A stretch of 55,846 bases of DNA from Pseudoxanthomonas beigongshangi (GCF_016820515.1 NZ_JADHDV010000025.1:1-55846), one strand, 5' to 3'; shown: positions 1-8,590, counted from the first letter of the stretch. A program made the numbers and translations. The notes: generated from the sequence alone by a model not told the origin.

Positions 1-18
1 CGCGCAGCGAACTTTGGG

Positions 19-44
19 GTTTACTGGGCACAAGCCCAGTAAAC
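19..44 (-). terminator. 11-bp palindrome downstream of rnpB, possible terminator
   Basis: A perfect 11-bp inverted repeat (19-29 with 34-44) around a 4-nt loop lies just past the 3' end of the RNase P RNA on the minus strand. The bases that follow on the minus strand are CCCCAAAG, so there is no U tract. It could be a weak or factor-dependent terminator, a processing signal or a short palindromic repeat. Confidence 0.4.
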
Positions 45-47
45 ATG

Positions 48-402
48 AGGCGGAGCCGGCCGATAAGCCGGGTTCTGTCTTGGACAGTCATTCCTCTAGG
101 CGCAGCGTCACCGCTACGCTCAAGCAACCTACCCGGAGGCACCGCGGGCCGCGGCATAGCCTCCCTATTTGGTCTTGCTCCCGGTGGGGTTTGCCGTGCC
201 GGTCCGTTGCCGGACTCGCGGTGCGCTCTTACCGCACCATTTCACCCTTGCCACGCACTCCGGAGAGCCGTTCGGCGGTATCTTTCTGTTGCACTTTCCG
301 TCAGCTCGCGCCGCCCAGGCGTTACCTGGCACCGTGCCCTGTGGAGCCCGGACTTTCCTCGGCATGCTTGCGCATGACGCGACTGTCTGGCCGGCTCCGC
401 CG
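48..402 (-). ncRNA. rnpB: RNase P RNA, catalytic subunit (bacterial type A)
   Basis: This is the catalytic RNA of ribonuclease P, which removes 5' leaders from tRNA precursors. Read on the minus strand, it ends with the conserved GACAGAACCCGGCTTATC (62-79) and has the conserved 5' core GGAAAGTCCGGGCTCCA near 340-357. The pieces GGTGCCAGGTAACGCCTGG and GGTGAAATGGTGCGGTAAGA also match the Escherichia coli RNA. The terminal P1 helix is visible: GCGGAGCCGGCC at the 5' end (about 400-389) pairs with GGCCGGCTCCGC at the 3' end (61-50). Length is about 355 nt, normal for type A. Ends are set by P1 and are good to a few bases. Confidence 0.95.
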
Positions 403-405
403 CGC

Positions 406-436
406 GCATTGTCTCATGGCGCGCGCGGTTTGGTGA
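406..436 (-). promoter_or_regulatory. putative rnpB promoter inside the 3' end of the hydrolase gene
   Basis: On the minus strand a GACAAT -10 element (413-408) is followed by a GC-rich discriminator and would place the start near 400-402, the predicted 5' end of rnpB. A clear -35 is not visible. The promoter overlaps the last codons of the upstream hydrolase gene. Confidence 0.4.
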
Positions 437-1286
437 TGAACCCGTGCTGTTGCAGGAACGCGATCGCCTTGCGGTCGGCGTCGGCGTCGATCGCCATGTC
501 GATCGCCTTGTAGTCGGGCTCCTCCTGCTGCTGCAGGTTGCGGGTGAACAAGTGCCCCACAGCCGGGTAGATCACCAGCTCGCAGACGTTTCCCGCCTGC
601 CGCATGCGATCGCAGAAGCGGGCCGCGCCCGCGGCCGGCGTTACGCTGTCCTCCGCCCCCTGCAGCAGGATCGCCGGTGGCAGCCCGGCGCGGACATGCC
701 GATCCGGCGACAGCGCCGCCGCCTGCGCGGGGCCGCCGCTGAGCCGGGTGAACCAACCATCGTTTGCCACCGCCACGGCGGGTGACCACAGCACCAGCAG
801 ATCCGGGCGCGCGGACATCGATGCGCCTCCCGGCTCGTCGAACACGGCCGTCGATGCCGCCAGATGGCCGCCCGCTGAAATGCCGCCCGCCGCCACCCGT
901 GCCGGATCCACCCCCAGCTCCGCGGCGTTGGCGCGGACCCAGCGGATGGCCGCGCGCGCATCCGCCACCGCGTCGAATGGCGTGACCGTCTTCTGATCCG
1001 AGAGCCGGTACTCCACCGAGATGGCGACCATGCCCTGCTCCGCCAGCAGGCGCGCGGTGGGATGGATCCAGGACGCCTCGCCCACGGACCAGCCCCCGCC
1101 ATGGAACAGCACGATGGCCGGGCGTGGCGCGGATCCGGTCTGCGGTTCGAACATATCCAGCCGCAGGCGCTGGCCCTGTTCCATGTCGACGAAGTGTTGC
1201 TTCGGGGGAGCCGGCTCGGCCGCGTGCGCCGTCCATGGGGCAAGGCAGAACACCAGCGTCGCGAACGCGGATCGGATCCTGATCAT
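414..1286 (-). CDS. secreted alpha/beta hydrolase (carboxylesterase-like)
   Basis: A 290-residue exported alpha/beta-fold hydrolase, probably an esterase; the substrate cannot be read from the sequence. The first 22 or so residues form a signal peptide ending in AHA. HGGGW (62-66) is the oxyanion-hole motif of the hormone-sensitive-lipase/esterase group. GISAGGH (135-141) holds the nucleophile Ser137. A later Asp in EDSVTP and His in VGHLF complete the triad. I chose the ATG at 1286 because it begins the signal peptide directly and has GGGGAAG upstream; an in-frame ATG at 1313 would add nine residues before it. The gene ends about 12 bp before rnpB and probably carries its promoter. It is transcribed alone; rsmI ends 78 bp upstream on the same strand. 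Confidence 0.85.
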   Translation of the reverse strand: MIRIRSAFATLVFCLAPWTAHAAEPAPPKQHFVDMEQGQRLRLDMFEPQTGSAPRPAIVLFHGGGWSVGEASWIHPTARLLAEQGMVAISVEYRLSDQKTVTPFDAVADARAAIRWVRANAAELGVDPARVAAGGISAGGHLAASTAVFDEPGGASMSARPDLLVLWSPAVAVANDGWFTRLSGGPAQAAALSPDRHVRAGLPPAILLQGAEDSVTPAAGAARFCDRMRQAGNVCELVIYPAVGHLFTRNLQQQEEPDYKAIDMAIDADADRKAIAFLQQHGFITKPRAP

Positions 1287-1363
1287 GGCGGCTTCCCCGG
1301 AAGTCGCACGCACGTTAGCAGTTTCCCGGCGACCACAGGACGACGCTCCCCGCCGGAGTCTCC

Positions 1364-2188
1364 TCAGTCCTTCTGTCCGTACAGCGCCTTGCGCGGCGCG
1401 CCGGTGATTTCCGCCGCCAGCTTGGCGGCCGCCGACGGCGGCAGGTGCGCGTTGAGCAGCGCATAGACGCGGCGTCCCTCGGCGATCTGCGCATCGGCGT
1501 CCTCGCCGGCGCCCTGCACGATGACCACGAACTCGCCCTTGCGCTGGTTGTCGTCGGTGTCGACCTTCCGCTGCAGATCGGCCAGGTTGCCGTCCAGCAC
1601 GGTCTCGAACAGTTTGGTCAGCTCGCGGGCCAATACCGCCGGGCGCTCGTCGCCGAACGCCGCGCGCATGTCTGCCAACGACTCGGCGATGCGATGGGAG
1701 GACTCGTAGAACACCAGCGTGCGGGTTTCGCCGGCCAGTTGCGCGAGATGATCCCGGCGCGCCGACGCCTTGGCGGGCAGGAATCCCTCGAACACGAAGC
1801 GATCGCTCGGCAATCCGGCCACGCTCAGCGCGGCGATCGCCGCGCAGGCGCCGGGCACTGGACTGACCGGGATTCCGGCCGCGCGCGCCGCGCGCACCAC
1901 GCGATAGCCGGGATCACTGACCAGCGGCGTGCCGGCGTCGCTGACCAGCGCCAGCGATTCACCTGCCTGCAGGCGCGCCACGATGCGCTGGGCCAGTGCG
2001 TCCTCGTTGTGTTCGTGCAGGGCAACCAGCGGCCGCTCGATGCCGAAATGCGCCAGCAGCTGGCCGCTGCGGCGGGTGTCCTCGGCGCAGATGGCGGCGA
2101 CCTGGCGGAGGGTCTCCAGCGCCCGGGGCGACAGATCGGCCAGGTTGCCGATGGGCGTGGCGACGATGAACAGGGTTCCGACGGGCAT
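1364..2188 (-). CDS. rsmI: 16S rRNA (cytidine-1402-2'-O)-methyltransferase RsmI
   Basis: RsmI methylates the ribose 2'-OH of C1402 in the decoding centre of 16S rRNA, using S-adenosylmethionine. The 274-residue protein has the normal length and the tetrapyrrole-methylase fold. The N-terminal LFIVATPIGNLADLSPRA (6-23) and SDAGTPLVSDPG (83-94) loops are family signatures, and FEGFLPAK (133-140) is also conserved. The C-terminal tail GAPRKALYGQKD is typical. It is divergent from lpoA with about 60 bp between starts. The rsmI/lpoA/yraN neighbourhood is conserved in gammaproteobacteria, including E. coli, which supports all three calls. Confidence 0.96.
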   Translation of the reverse strand: MPVGTLFIVATPIGNLADLSPRALETLRQVAAICAEDTRRSGQLLAHFGIERPLVALHEHNEDALAQRIVARLQAGESLALVSDAGTPLVSDPGYRVVRAARAAGIPVSPVPGACAAIAALSVAGLPSDRFVFEGFLPAKASARRDHLAQLAGETRTLVFYESSHRIAESLADMRAAFGDERPAVLARELTKLFETVLDGNLADLQRKVDTDDNQRKGEFVVIVQGAGEDADAQIAEGRRVYALLNAHLPPSAAAKLAAEITGAPRKALYGQKD

Positions 2189-2212
2189 TCAGTGGGGATC
2201 CTTCGGCAGGGG

Positions 2213-2218
2213 TAGAAT
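2213..2218 (+). promoter_or_regulatory. putative -10 element for lpoA
   Basis: TAGAAT lies 31 bp before the lpoA start in the 61-bp divergent gap with rsmI. No good -35 is visible at 17 bp spacing. Confidence 0.35.
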
Positions 2219-2249
2219 CGTAGCCGGTTCCTCCGTCCTGTCGCCGCCG

Positions 2250-3629
2250 ATGCCTATGGAAATGCGCTTCGCAAGGATTCTCGCCCCGCTGCTGCTGGCC
2301 GTGCTGTTCGCCGGTTGCGCCACCACCCAGGTCAGCGGCCCGACCACGCCGAAGGGACAGGCCTCCGCCGCCATCGCCCGTGCCGCGGAGCTGGCGCGGC
2401 AGGATGCGGTCCTCACCGGCCAGGCCCGCGCCGACAACGCGCGCGAGATCGATCGGCTGCTGTCCGGCCTGGACGACACCACCCTGGCGCGCGACGCCGC
2501 CGCCCTGCCGGCCGGCGATCCGCTGTACAAGTTCGCCGGTCGCGCCCTGCTGCGGCGCGGCCTGCCGCTGCCCCGTCCGTTCGATCGCGACCAATGGCAA
2601 TTCGGCAACCGTCCGCCGGCCGAGCGCGACGGCTACCGTCCGCCGGTGAAGCTGGCCGTGCTGCTGCCGCTGTCCGGCGATCTGGCCACCGCCGCGCAGC
2701 CGGTCCGCGACGGCCTGATGGCCGGCTATTACGGCGAGAGCCGGCGCCGGCCGGAAGTGGAGTTCTTCGACACCAGCGGCACCGCCGGTGGCGCGATTGC
2801 CGCCTACGGCCGCGCGGTCGCCGCCGGCGCCGATTTCGTGATCGGCCCGCTCGGCCGCGACGAGGTCAGCGCGCTGTTCCGCGAGCCCGCGCTCAAGGTG
2901 CCCACGCTGGTGCTCAACCGCGGCAACGTGCCGCCGCCGAATGGCATGGCCGGCTTCTCGCTGACCCCGGAAGACGACGGCATCATGGCCGCCGAGTACC
3001 TGCTCGAGCGCGAGCGCCGCAACGTGCTGGTGATCGGTGGCGCCGACGACAACGGCCGGCGCGCGGCGCAGGCGTTCGCCGAACGCTTCAGCGAGCGCGG
3101 CGGCAAGGTCGCGGCCAACCTCAGTGTCGGCGACACGCCCGGCGATCTGTCGGCGGCGCTGGCCTCGGCCGCGCAGGCCAATGTGGATGCGGTGTTCCTG
3201 GCGGTGAAGGGCGCGACCGCGCGCGTGCTGGCGCCGCAACTGGCGCTTGCCGGCCTCGGCGGCAAGAGCCGGGTGGCCACCTCGCAGCTGCTGTCCGGCA
3301 CCGGCAAGGTACTGGATGACGTGGCGCTGGACGGCATCGTGTTCCCGACCGAAGCCTGGACCACCCGCGGCGTGCCCGGCCTGCCGCCGGCCAGCGTGAC
3401 CGGCGAACGCCTGGCGACCGCGCGCGGTCCGGCCGCGCGCCTGTTCGCGTTCGGCTACGACGCCTGGCTGCTGACCGCGTATCTGGAGAAGCTGACCAAC
3501 GACACCAACGAGGGCCTGCGTGGCGCCACCGGCGTCCTGCGCCTGGACGGCTTCGGCAACGTGCTGCGCTCGCCGGCCTGGTCGACCTTCCGCAGCGGCG
3601 CGGTGGTTCCCATCGCCGATGGCGGTTGA
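2250..3629 (+). CDS. lpoA: penicillin-binding protein activator LpoA-type lipoprotein
   Basis: An outer-membrane lipoprotein that in E. coli reaches through the periplasm to stimulate PBP1A peptidoglycan synthesis. The 459-residue product has a lipoprotein signal peptide with lipobox LFAGC (Cys23). A helical N-terminal part (about 30-125) precedes a type I periplasmic-binding-protein-like domain from about 130 ([20 protein letters not shown], then [14 protein letters not shown]). It is shorter than E. coli LpoA because the tetratricopeptide part is reduced, as is usual in xanthomonads. The start at 2250 (ATG) is chosen because it opens directly into the signal peptide; ATG codons at 2256 and 2262 are also possible. 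The last 11 bp overlap yraN. Confidence 0.88.
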   Translation: MPMEMRFARILAPLLLAVLFAGCATTQVSGPTTPKGQASAAIARAAELARQDAVLTGQARADNAREIDRLLSGLDDTTLARDAAALPAGDPLYKFAGRALLRRGLPLPRPFDRDQWQFGNRPPAERDGYRPPVKLAVLLPLSGDLATAAQPVRDGLMAGYYGESRRRPEVEFFDTSGTAGGAIAAYGRAVAAGADFVIGPLGRDEVSALFREPALKVPTLVLNRGNVPPPNGMAGFSLTPEDDGIMAAEYLLERERRNVLVIGGADDNGRRAAQAFAERFSERGGKVAANLSVGDTPGDLSAALASAAQANVDAVFLAVKGATARVLAPQLALAGLGGKSRVATSQLLSGTGKVLDDVALDGIVFPTEAWTTRGVPGLPPASVTGERLATARGPAARLFAFGYDAWLLTAYLEKLTNDTNEGLRGATGVLRLDGFGNVLRSPAWSTFRSGAVVPIADGG

Positions 3630-4005
3630 TCGCCGCGCACAGGGTGCGCGGATCGAGCTGGCCGCACGCGGGTTCCTGATCCGCGCCGGCCTGCGTCCGC
3701 TGGCTGCGAACGTGAACTACCGCGGCGGTGAACTGGATCTGGTGATGTGCGATGAACGCCGCGGCGAGGCGGTGCTGGTGTTCGTCGAGGTGCGCCATCG
3801 CCGTTCAGATGCATTCGGCGGCGGCGCCGGCTCGATCGATGCCGGCAAGCGTCGCCGGTTGATCCATGCCGCCTCGCGGTTTCTCGCCGCCCATCCCCGC
3901 TATGCCGACCTGCCCTGCCGTTTTGACGTGGTCGATGCCCGCGGCGATCCGGATTCCCCGCGGCTGGACTGGATCGCGGACGCCTTCCGCGCCGACGATG
4001 CCTGA
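3619..4005 (+). CDS. yraN: YraN family (UPF0102) nuclease-fold protein
   Basis: A 128-residue member of the UPF0102/YraN family, which has a restriction-endonuclease-like fold and is conserved beside rsmI and lpoA; its cellular role is not settled. The core GGELDLVM and VFVEVRHR gives the E...D...E-x-K/R type active-site pattern of this fold. The ATG at 3619 overlaps the end of lpoA by 11 bp and begins exactly where similarity begins ([20 protein letters not shown]). It is probably translationally coupled to lpoA. Confidence 0.9.
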   Translation: MAVDRRAQGARIELAARGFLIRAGLRPLAANVNYRGGELDLVMCDERRGEAVLVFVEVRHRRSDAFGGGAGSIDAGKRRRLIHAASRFLAAHPRYADLPCRFDVVDARGDPDSPRLDWIADAFRADDA

Positions 4006-4027
4006 ATCCCAGGCCGGCCCGCTCCCT

Positions 4028-4033
4028 TAGAAT
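4028..4033 (+). promoter_or_regulatory. -10 element placing transcription start at the GTG of the FAD oxidase
   Basis: TAGAAT at 4028-4033 lies exactly 6 bp before the GTG start at 4040. A normal start about 7 nt after the -10 would make this message leaderless. There is no Shine-Dalgarno-like sequence in the gap. Confidence 0.45.
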
Positions 4034-4039
4034 GGGCGG

Positions 4040-5422
4040 GTGAATCCCTCCCTTCCCGCCTCACTGGATGCCGCGCTGGGCGAATTGCTCGGCGATGGCT
4101 GGCTGACCGACGCCGACGCCCGCCGCCGCTACGGCGAAGACAATTCGCGCCGTTTCGCCCTCGCCGACGCGGTCGCCCTGCCGCGCACCCGTGAACAGGT
4201 CCAGGCGATCGTGCGGGCGTGCCGCGAACACGGCGTACCGATCGTGGCCCGCGGCAGTGGCACCAGCAGTACCGGCGCGGCGATTCCATATGCCGGTGGC
4301 GTGGCGGTGTCGTTCGAACGGATGAACCGGATCCTGCGCATCGAGGCCGGCGATCGCTATGCGGTGGTGGAGCCCGGCGTGCTGAACGGCGAACTGCAAG
4401 CCGCGCTGGCGCCGCATGGCCTGTTCTGGGCCCCGGATCCGGCCAGCGCCGACGTTTCCACCATCGGCGGCAACCTCGCCTGCAACGCCGGTGGCCCGCA
4501 CGCGGTGAAGTACGGCACCAGCCGCGACAACGTGCTGGGCCTGCAGGCGGTGACCGGCACCGGCGATCTGATCGCCTGCGGCAGCGTCACCACCAAGGAC
4601 GCGACCGGGTACGACCTCACCCATCTGCTGGTCGGCAGCGAGGGCACGCTGGGGCTGATCGTGGAGGCCACCCTGCGCCTGTTGCCCAGGCCGCCGCGCC
4701 GCGCCAGCCTGCGCGCGCTCTATCACGACGTCACCCAGGCCGCGGCGGCGGTATCGCGGGTGATGGCGCAGCCGGTCGCGCCGGCGATGCTGGAGTTCAT
4801 GGACCGGGCCTGTATCCGGCTGGCGCGCGAGGTCGGCGGCGCCGACATTCCCGACGCTGGCGCACTGCTGATGATCGAGGTCGATGGCGAACGCGAAACC
4901 CTCCCGCACGCACTCGAGGCCGTTGCCACCGCGGCCGCGGGCGACGGACTGATCGCGCTTGACGAAGCGCCGGATGAAATCGCGCGCGAACGCCTGTGGG
5001 CGGCGCGCAAATCGCTCTCTCCGGCATTGCGCACGATCGCCGACGGCAAGATCAACGAAGACGTCGTCGTGCCTGTTTCCCGCATCCCGGATCTGGTCGG
5101 TGGAGTCGAGAGGATGGCGGCGGAATTCGACCTGCCCATCGTTGCGTTCGGCCATGCCGGCAACGGCAACCTGCACGTCAACATCCTCTATGACCCGCAG
5201 GACCCGGCCCAGACCGCGCGCGCGCGCCTGGCGCTTCCGCGCCTGTTCAAACTGACCCTGTCGCTCGGCGGCACCCTGTCCGGCGAACACGGCATCGGCG
5301 TGGCCAAGCGAGATTTCATGCCGCAGGCCTTCACGCCGGCGACGCTGGCGGCGATGCACGCGGTCAAGCGCGCGCTGGATCCGGACGGCATCCTCAACCC
5401 GGGCAAGGTGCTGCCGCCGTGA
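4040..5422 (+). CDS. FAD-linked 2-hydroxyacid dehydrogenase (GlcD / D-lactate dehydrogenase type)
   Basis: A 460-residue flavoprotein of the VAO/PCMH family, which oxidises D-lactate, glycolate, D-2-hydroxyglutarate or a similar 2-hydroxyacid. The FAD-binding half shows VARGSGTSSTGA (69-80), IGGNLACNAGGP (142-153) and VGSEGTLGLI (198-207). The C-terminal FAD-oxidase half has FGHAGNGNLHVN (about 373-384) and the metal/substrate motif SGEHGIG near 423. The length fits GlcD or single-chain D-lactate dehydrogenase. No glcE/glcF partner is nearby, so the stand-alone dehydrogenase type is more likely. The start is GTG at 4040; the stop overlaps the GTG of the SGNH hydrolase in a GTGA junction. Confidence 0.88.
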   Translation: MNPSLPASLDAALGELLGDGWLTDADARRRYGEDNSRRFALADAVALPRTREQVQAIVRACREHGVPIVARGSGTSSTGAAIPYAGGVAVSFERMNRILRIEAGDRYAVVEPGVLNGELQAALAPHGLFWAPDPASADVSTIGGNLACNAGGPHAVKYGTSRDNVLGLQAVTGTGDLIACGSVTTKDATGYDLTHLLVGSEGTLGLIVEATLRLLPRPPRRASLRALYHDVTQAAAAVSRVMAQPVAPAMLEFMDRACIRLAREVGGADIPDAGALLMIEVDGERETLPHALEAVATAAAGDGLIALDEAPDEIARERLWAARKSLSPALRTIADGKINEDVVVPVSRIPDLVGGVERMAAEFDLPIVAFGHAGNGNLHVNILYDPQDPAQTARARLALPRLFKLTLSLGGTLSGEHGIGVAKRDFMPQAFTPATLAAMHAVKRALDPDGILNPGKVLPP

Positions 5423-6249
5423 AGCGCCTGGGGCTGCTGCTTGTGCTGGCGGGCGCGAGCATCGCCCACGCCGCCGCGCAGTCTCCCGCCAACGCGCCGA
5501 CAGAACGCCCCACCCTGCGGGTCCTTCTGGTCGGCAACAGCCTGATCTACGTCAACAACCTGCCCGGCCTATTGCGCAGCCTGGCGCGCGCGCAGGCTGA
5601 TGGCCCGCTGATCGAAACCGAAACCTACGTGATGCCCGGGGCCGAGCTGGCGCAGCACTGGAAGCGCGGCGCCGCGGCGAAAGCGTTGCAAGGGAGCCAT
5701 TGGGACGTGGTCGTGCTGCAGGAACGCGGCGGTGTGCTGGCCTGCGCCGCCAGTCCCGCGCAGAAGGAGGAGGATGTCTGCCGCAACAGCCTGCGCGCGC
5801 ACCGGCAGTTCGCCGATCTGGCGGAAAAGGCCGGCGCGCGGGTGCTGCTGCTGGGAACCTGGGGACCGGATGCGACCTGGCAGGACAATCTGGATGGCGG
5901 ATTGCGCCAGGCCGCGCGCGTGACGCAGGCCGTGCCGGTGTTCGCCGGCCATCGCCTGCGCGCCTACCAGCAGGAACATCGCGACGTCGTCCTGTTCACC
6001 GACGACAGTCTGCATCCTTCGTTGCGCGCATCGTTGATCGTGACGGCGGCGCTGTATCGCGAGATGGCCGGCCACGGCGCACGCGCGGCGGACCTGCGCC
6101 TGGATTTCCCACTGCTGCCGCCCGGCAGTCGCATGGACGACAACCTGCCGCTTGAGCGCAATGAAGCGCTCAACGCGCAGGTGCGTCCGGTGACCCTCGG
6201 CGCCGCCGAATTGCCTGCCTTGCTGGAGGCTGCGGAACCGGATCTGTAG
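5419..6249 (+). CDS. secreted SGNH/GDSL-like hydrolase
   Basis: A 276-residue exported hydrolase of the SGNH superfamily, probably an esterase or deacetylase on carbohydrate or lipid; substrate unknown. The signal peptide occupies about residues 1-20 (ending AHAAA). VLLVGNSLIYVNN (35-47) is block I, with the GDS motif changed to GNS and Ser41 as nucleophile. DDSLHPS (195-201) is block V, giving the Asp-x-x-His pair. Translation starts at GTG 5419, overlapping the stop of the FAD oxidase by 4 bp, so the two are coupled. A functional link between the two is not obvious. Confidence 0.8.
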   Translation: MKRLGLLLVLAGASIAHAAAQSPANAPTERPTLRVLLVGNSLIYVNNLPGLLRSLARAQADGPLIETETYVMPGAELAQHWKRGAAAKALQGSHWDVVVLQERGGVLACAASPAQKEEDVCRNSLRAHRQFADLAEKAGARVLLLGTWGPDATWQDNLDGGLRQAARVTQAVPVFAGHRLRAYQQEHRDVVLFTDDSLHPSLRASLIVTAALYREMAGHGARAADLRLDFPLLPPGSRMDDNLPLERNEALNAQVRPVTLGAAELPALLEAAEPDL

Positions 6250-6571
6250 CGCCGAGCTTGCTCGGCGGTGTGCGTGTCGGAAAAGCAGCGGAGCGAGCTT
6301 CGCTCTACGCGGGCGCCGGGTGGGTTTCCTATCGCGTCGGGCTTGCTCGGCGGTGTGCGGTGTTGGAAAAAGCAGCGGAGCGAGCTCCGCTCTACGCGGG
6401 CGCCGGGTGGGTTTCCTGTCGCGCCGGGCTTGCTCTGCGGTGTGCGGTGTCGGAAAAGCAGCGGAGCGAGCTCCGCTCTACGCGGGCGCCGGGTGGGTTT
6501 CCTGTCGCGCCGGGATTGCTCTGCGGTGTGCGGTGTTGGAAAAGCAGCGGAGCGAGCTCCGCTCTACGCGT
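6245..6571. repeat. 86-bp tandem array with four GTAG-type palindromes
   Basis: The 328 bp between the SGNH hydrolase and thiL hold no gene. A core beginning GCAGCGGAGCGAGC occurs at 6285, 6372, 6458 and 6544, a period of 87, 86 and 86 bp. Each core is a near-perfect palindrome that, on the minus strand, begins with GTAG. A further plus-strand palindrome, GTAGCGCCGAGCTTGCTCGG (6246-6265), precedes them. Between cores the spacer with GGCGCCGGGTGGGTTTCC is also repeated. Palindromes headed by GTAG resemble REP sequences mobilised by RAYT transposases. The array lies between convergent gene ends and could also terminate transcription. Confidence 0.85.
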
Positions 6572-6577
6572 GTTGGT

Positions 6578-7552
6578 TCAGAAGTGGGTATAGCCGGCGC
6601 GTGGCGGTTGCCAGGGGCGGCCTTCGGCGTCGAGGGCCAGCACGCCCGCGCCGTCCACGACGCGGCCGATGCGCGTCAACGGCAGGGCGAGCGACACGCC
6701 GAGTTCGGCCAATGCGTTCCGGGCGGAGGCCGGGGCGGTGAAGCAGAGTTCGTAGTCGTCGCCGCCGGTCGCCTGCCACGCGAAGCGCTCCGATGCCGGA
6801 TGCGCACCCAACGCGGCGGAGGCCGGCAGGCGATCCAGGTCCACCTCCGCGCCCACGCCGCTGGCGCGACAGATATGGCCCAGATCGGCGAGCAGGCCAT
6901 CGGAGACATCCAGTGCGGCGTGCGCGAGACCGGCGAGGCGGCGGCCCAGTTCCACTCGCGGCTCCGGACGATCCAGGCGCTCGCGCAGGTCGGCGGGCGG
7001 CGTGGGCAACAGATGCAGCGCGGCCGCCGCCTCGCCGAGCGTGCCGCTGACCCAGACGTCATCGCCGACCCTGGCGCCATCGCGCCGCAGCGCGCGACCG
7101 GCTTCGACCGTGCCGATCGCGGTCACCGCGATCGCCAGCGGACCGCGGGTGGTATCGCCGCCGATCAGCGCGACGCCATGCCGCCGTGCCAGCGCCAGGA
7201 AGCCATCGAGAAACGCGTCCAGCCATGCCGGATCGCTTGCCGGCAGCGACAGCGAAAGCGTGCACCAGGCCGGTTCCGCGCCCATCGCGGCCAGATCCGA
7301 CAGGTTCACCGCCAGCGATTTCCAGCCGATGTCCCGCGGCGCGGTGGCTTCGGGAAAGTGCACGCCCGCGTTGAGCGTGTCGGCGGTGACGGCCAGTTGC
7401 CGGCCGGCGGGCGCTTGCAGCAACGCGGCGTCGTCGCCGATGCCCAGCACCACGTCCGCGCGCTGGCCGGCGCGCGCGCGGATGTGGGCAATCAGATCGA
7501 ATTCGCCGGTGTCCACGGGGCGGGGATTTCGGGATGCGGATCCGCTCCGCAT
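6578..7552 (-). CDS. thiL: thiamine-monophosphate kinase
   Basis: ThiL phosphorylates thiamine monophosphate with ATP to make thiamine diphosphate, the last step of the pathway. The 324-residue protein belongs to the PurM/ThiL superfamily. It has GIGDDAALL (37-45), VTADTLNAGVHF (55-66) with the metal-binding aspartate, AVNLSDLAAMGA (81-92), IGGDTTRG near 131 and DVSDGLLADLGHI near 212. The ATG at 7552 follows nusB by 10 bp; a GTG at 7516 is equally plausible because similarity begins at TGEFDLI just after it. It is the last gene of the riboswitch-controlled rib operon, the usual place for thiL in this family. Confidence 0.95.
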   Translation of the reverse strand: MRSGSASRNPRPVDTGEFDLIAHIRARAGQRADVVLGIGDDAALLQAPAGRQLAVTADTLNAGVHFPEATAPRDIGWKSLAVNLSDLAAMGAEPAWCTLSLSLPASDPAWLDAFLDGFLALARRHGVALIGGDTTRGPLAIAVTAIGTVEAGRALRRDGARVGDDVWVSGTLGEAAAALHLLPTPPADLRERLDRPEPRVELGRRLAGLAHAALDVSDGLLADLGHICRASGVGAEVDLDRLPASAALGAHPASERFAWQATGGDDYELCFTAPASARNALAELGVSLALPLTRIGRVVDGAGVLALDAEGRPWQPPRAGYTHF

Positions 7553-7562
7553 CGCGTCGGAC

Positions 7563-8024
7563 TCAGCGCGCCTTCGCCGAAGTCTCGGCCGGACGCCATG
7601 CGACCGCGGCGTGATCCAGCACGCCGTTGACGTAGGTATGGCCGTGCTCGGCGCCGAAACGCTTGGCCGTTTCGATGGCCTCGTTCAGGACCACCCGGTA
7701 CGGCACGTCGAGGCGGTGCAGCAGTTCGTAGGCGGCGATGCGCAGCACCGCGCGCTCGATCGGGTCGACCTCCTCCACCGTGCGGTCCAGGTACGGCGCC
7801 AGCGCCTCGTCCAGCTGCGCGCGATGCTTCACCACGCCGCGCACCAGGTCCTCGAAATATCCGAGATCGGCGATCTCGTGCGCCTGCTCGTGCGCGAACT
7901 GGGCGATCACCTGCCCGACCTCGCCACCGGACAGCTGCCACGCGTACAGCGCCTGCAGGGCGCGACGGCGCGCACGCGCGCGGGTCACGGGATCGACGCC
8001 ATCTTTTCGGTACTGTCGGCTCAC
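7563..8024 (-). CDS. nusB: transcription antitermination factor NusB
   Basis: NusB binds boxA RNA with NusE (S10) and supports antitermination on rRNA operons. The 153-residue product has the all-helical NusB fold: RARRRALQALYAWQLSGG (about 16-33) and the conserved C-terminal VVLNEAIETAKRFG and YVNGVLD motifs. I chose GTG at 8024 because GGAG lies 10 bp upstream and because an upstream start at 8117 would overlap ribH and add a low-complexity Arg-rich tail. It follows ribH by 22 bp. The ribH-nusB pairing is widely conserved. Confidence 0.94.
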   Translation of the reverse strand: MSRQYRKDGVDPVTRARARRRALQALYAWQLSGGEVGQVIAQFAHEQAHEIADLGYFEDLVRGVVKHRAQLDEALAPYLDRTVEEVDPIERAVLRIAAYELLHRLDVPYRVVLNEAIETAKRFGAEHGHTYVNGVLDHAAVAWRPAETSAKAR

Positions 8025-8046
8025 GGGTTCTCCAGCCTGAATGTGG

Positions 8047-8514
8047 TTACGGCAACTGTTCCAGCAGTTGCGCCATCTCGACGGCCGCGAGCGCGACCTC
8101 CTCGCCCTTGTTGCCATGGCTGCCGCCGGCGCGCGCCTCGGCGTCCTCGATGCGCTCGACCGCCAGCACGCCGTTGAGCACCGGCACGCCGAAATCCAGC
8201 TGCACCCGCATCAGGCCCTCGGCGCAGCTGTCGGCGACATGCTCGTAATGGCGGGTATCGCCGCGGATCACGCAGCCCAGCGCGATGATCGCGGCATGCC
8301 CGCTGCCCGCGGCCACGCGCGCGGCGGCCACCGGGATTTCCCAGGCGCCGGGCACGCGGATGACGTCGATGGCTTCCTCGCCCACGCCGTTGCCAGCCAG
8401 GCTTTCGCGCGCGCCGGCCACCAGCACGTCGGTGATGCGCGCGTTCCAGCGGCTGGCGATGATCGCGAAGCGGGCGCCTTCGGGGGCGCGCAGATCGCCT
8501 TCGTAGTGGGCCAT
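8047..8514 (-). CDS. ribH: 6,7-dimethyl-8-ribityllumazine synthase
   Basis: Lumazine synthase condenses 5-amino-6-ribitylaminouracil with 3,4-dihydroxy-2-butanone 4-phosphate, the step before riboflavin synthase. The 155-residue protein shows [14 protein letters not shown] (16-29), VPGAWEIP (54-61), and [16 protein letters not shown] (78-93) with the catalytic His near 92. Length is typical of the icosahedral or pentameric enzyme. It follows ribBX after a 76-bp gap that holds a 10-bp GC palindrome (8551-8578) without a U tract. Confidence 0.97.
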   Translation of the reverse strand: MAHYEGDLRAPEGARFAIIASRWNARITDVLVAGARESLAGNGVGEEAIDVIRVPGAWEIPVAAARVAAGSGHAAIIALGCVIRGDTRHYEHVADSCAEGLMRVQLDFGVPVLNGVLAVERIEDAEARAGGSHGNKGEEVALAAVEMAQLLEQLP

Positions 8515-8550
8515 GGGCAGGGTTTCCTTGGGGGTTGGGAAGTTTAGCAG

Positions 8551-8578
8551 GGCCGGCCCCGCGCGCCGGGGGCCGGCC
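8551..8578. repeat. GC-rich palindrome between ribBX and ribH
   Basis: GGCCGGCCCC (8551-8560) is the inverted complement of 8569-8578 around an 8-nt loop. No U tract follows in either direction, so this is more likely an intra-operon RNA structure than a terminator. Confidence 0.4.
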
Positions 8579-8590
8579 GGGTCACGGGCA

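Noticed and set aside
1929..2249. N-terminal extension of lpoA from 1929
   Set aside because: It overlaps the start of divergent rsmI and has no relation to a lipoprotein signal; the true start is at 2250.
1959..3239. 426-codon minus-strand frame opposite lpoA
   Set aside because: Arg/Gly/His-rich shadow of a high-GC gene; no domain motif, and lpoA is certain on the plus strand.
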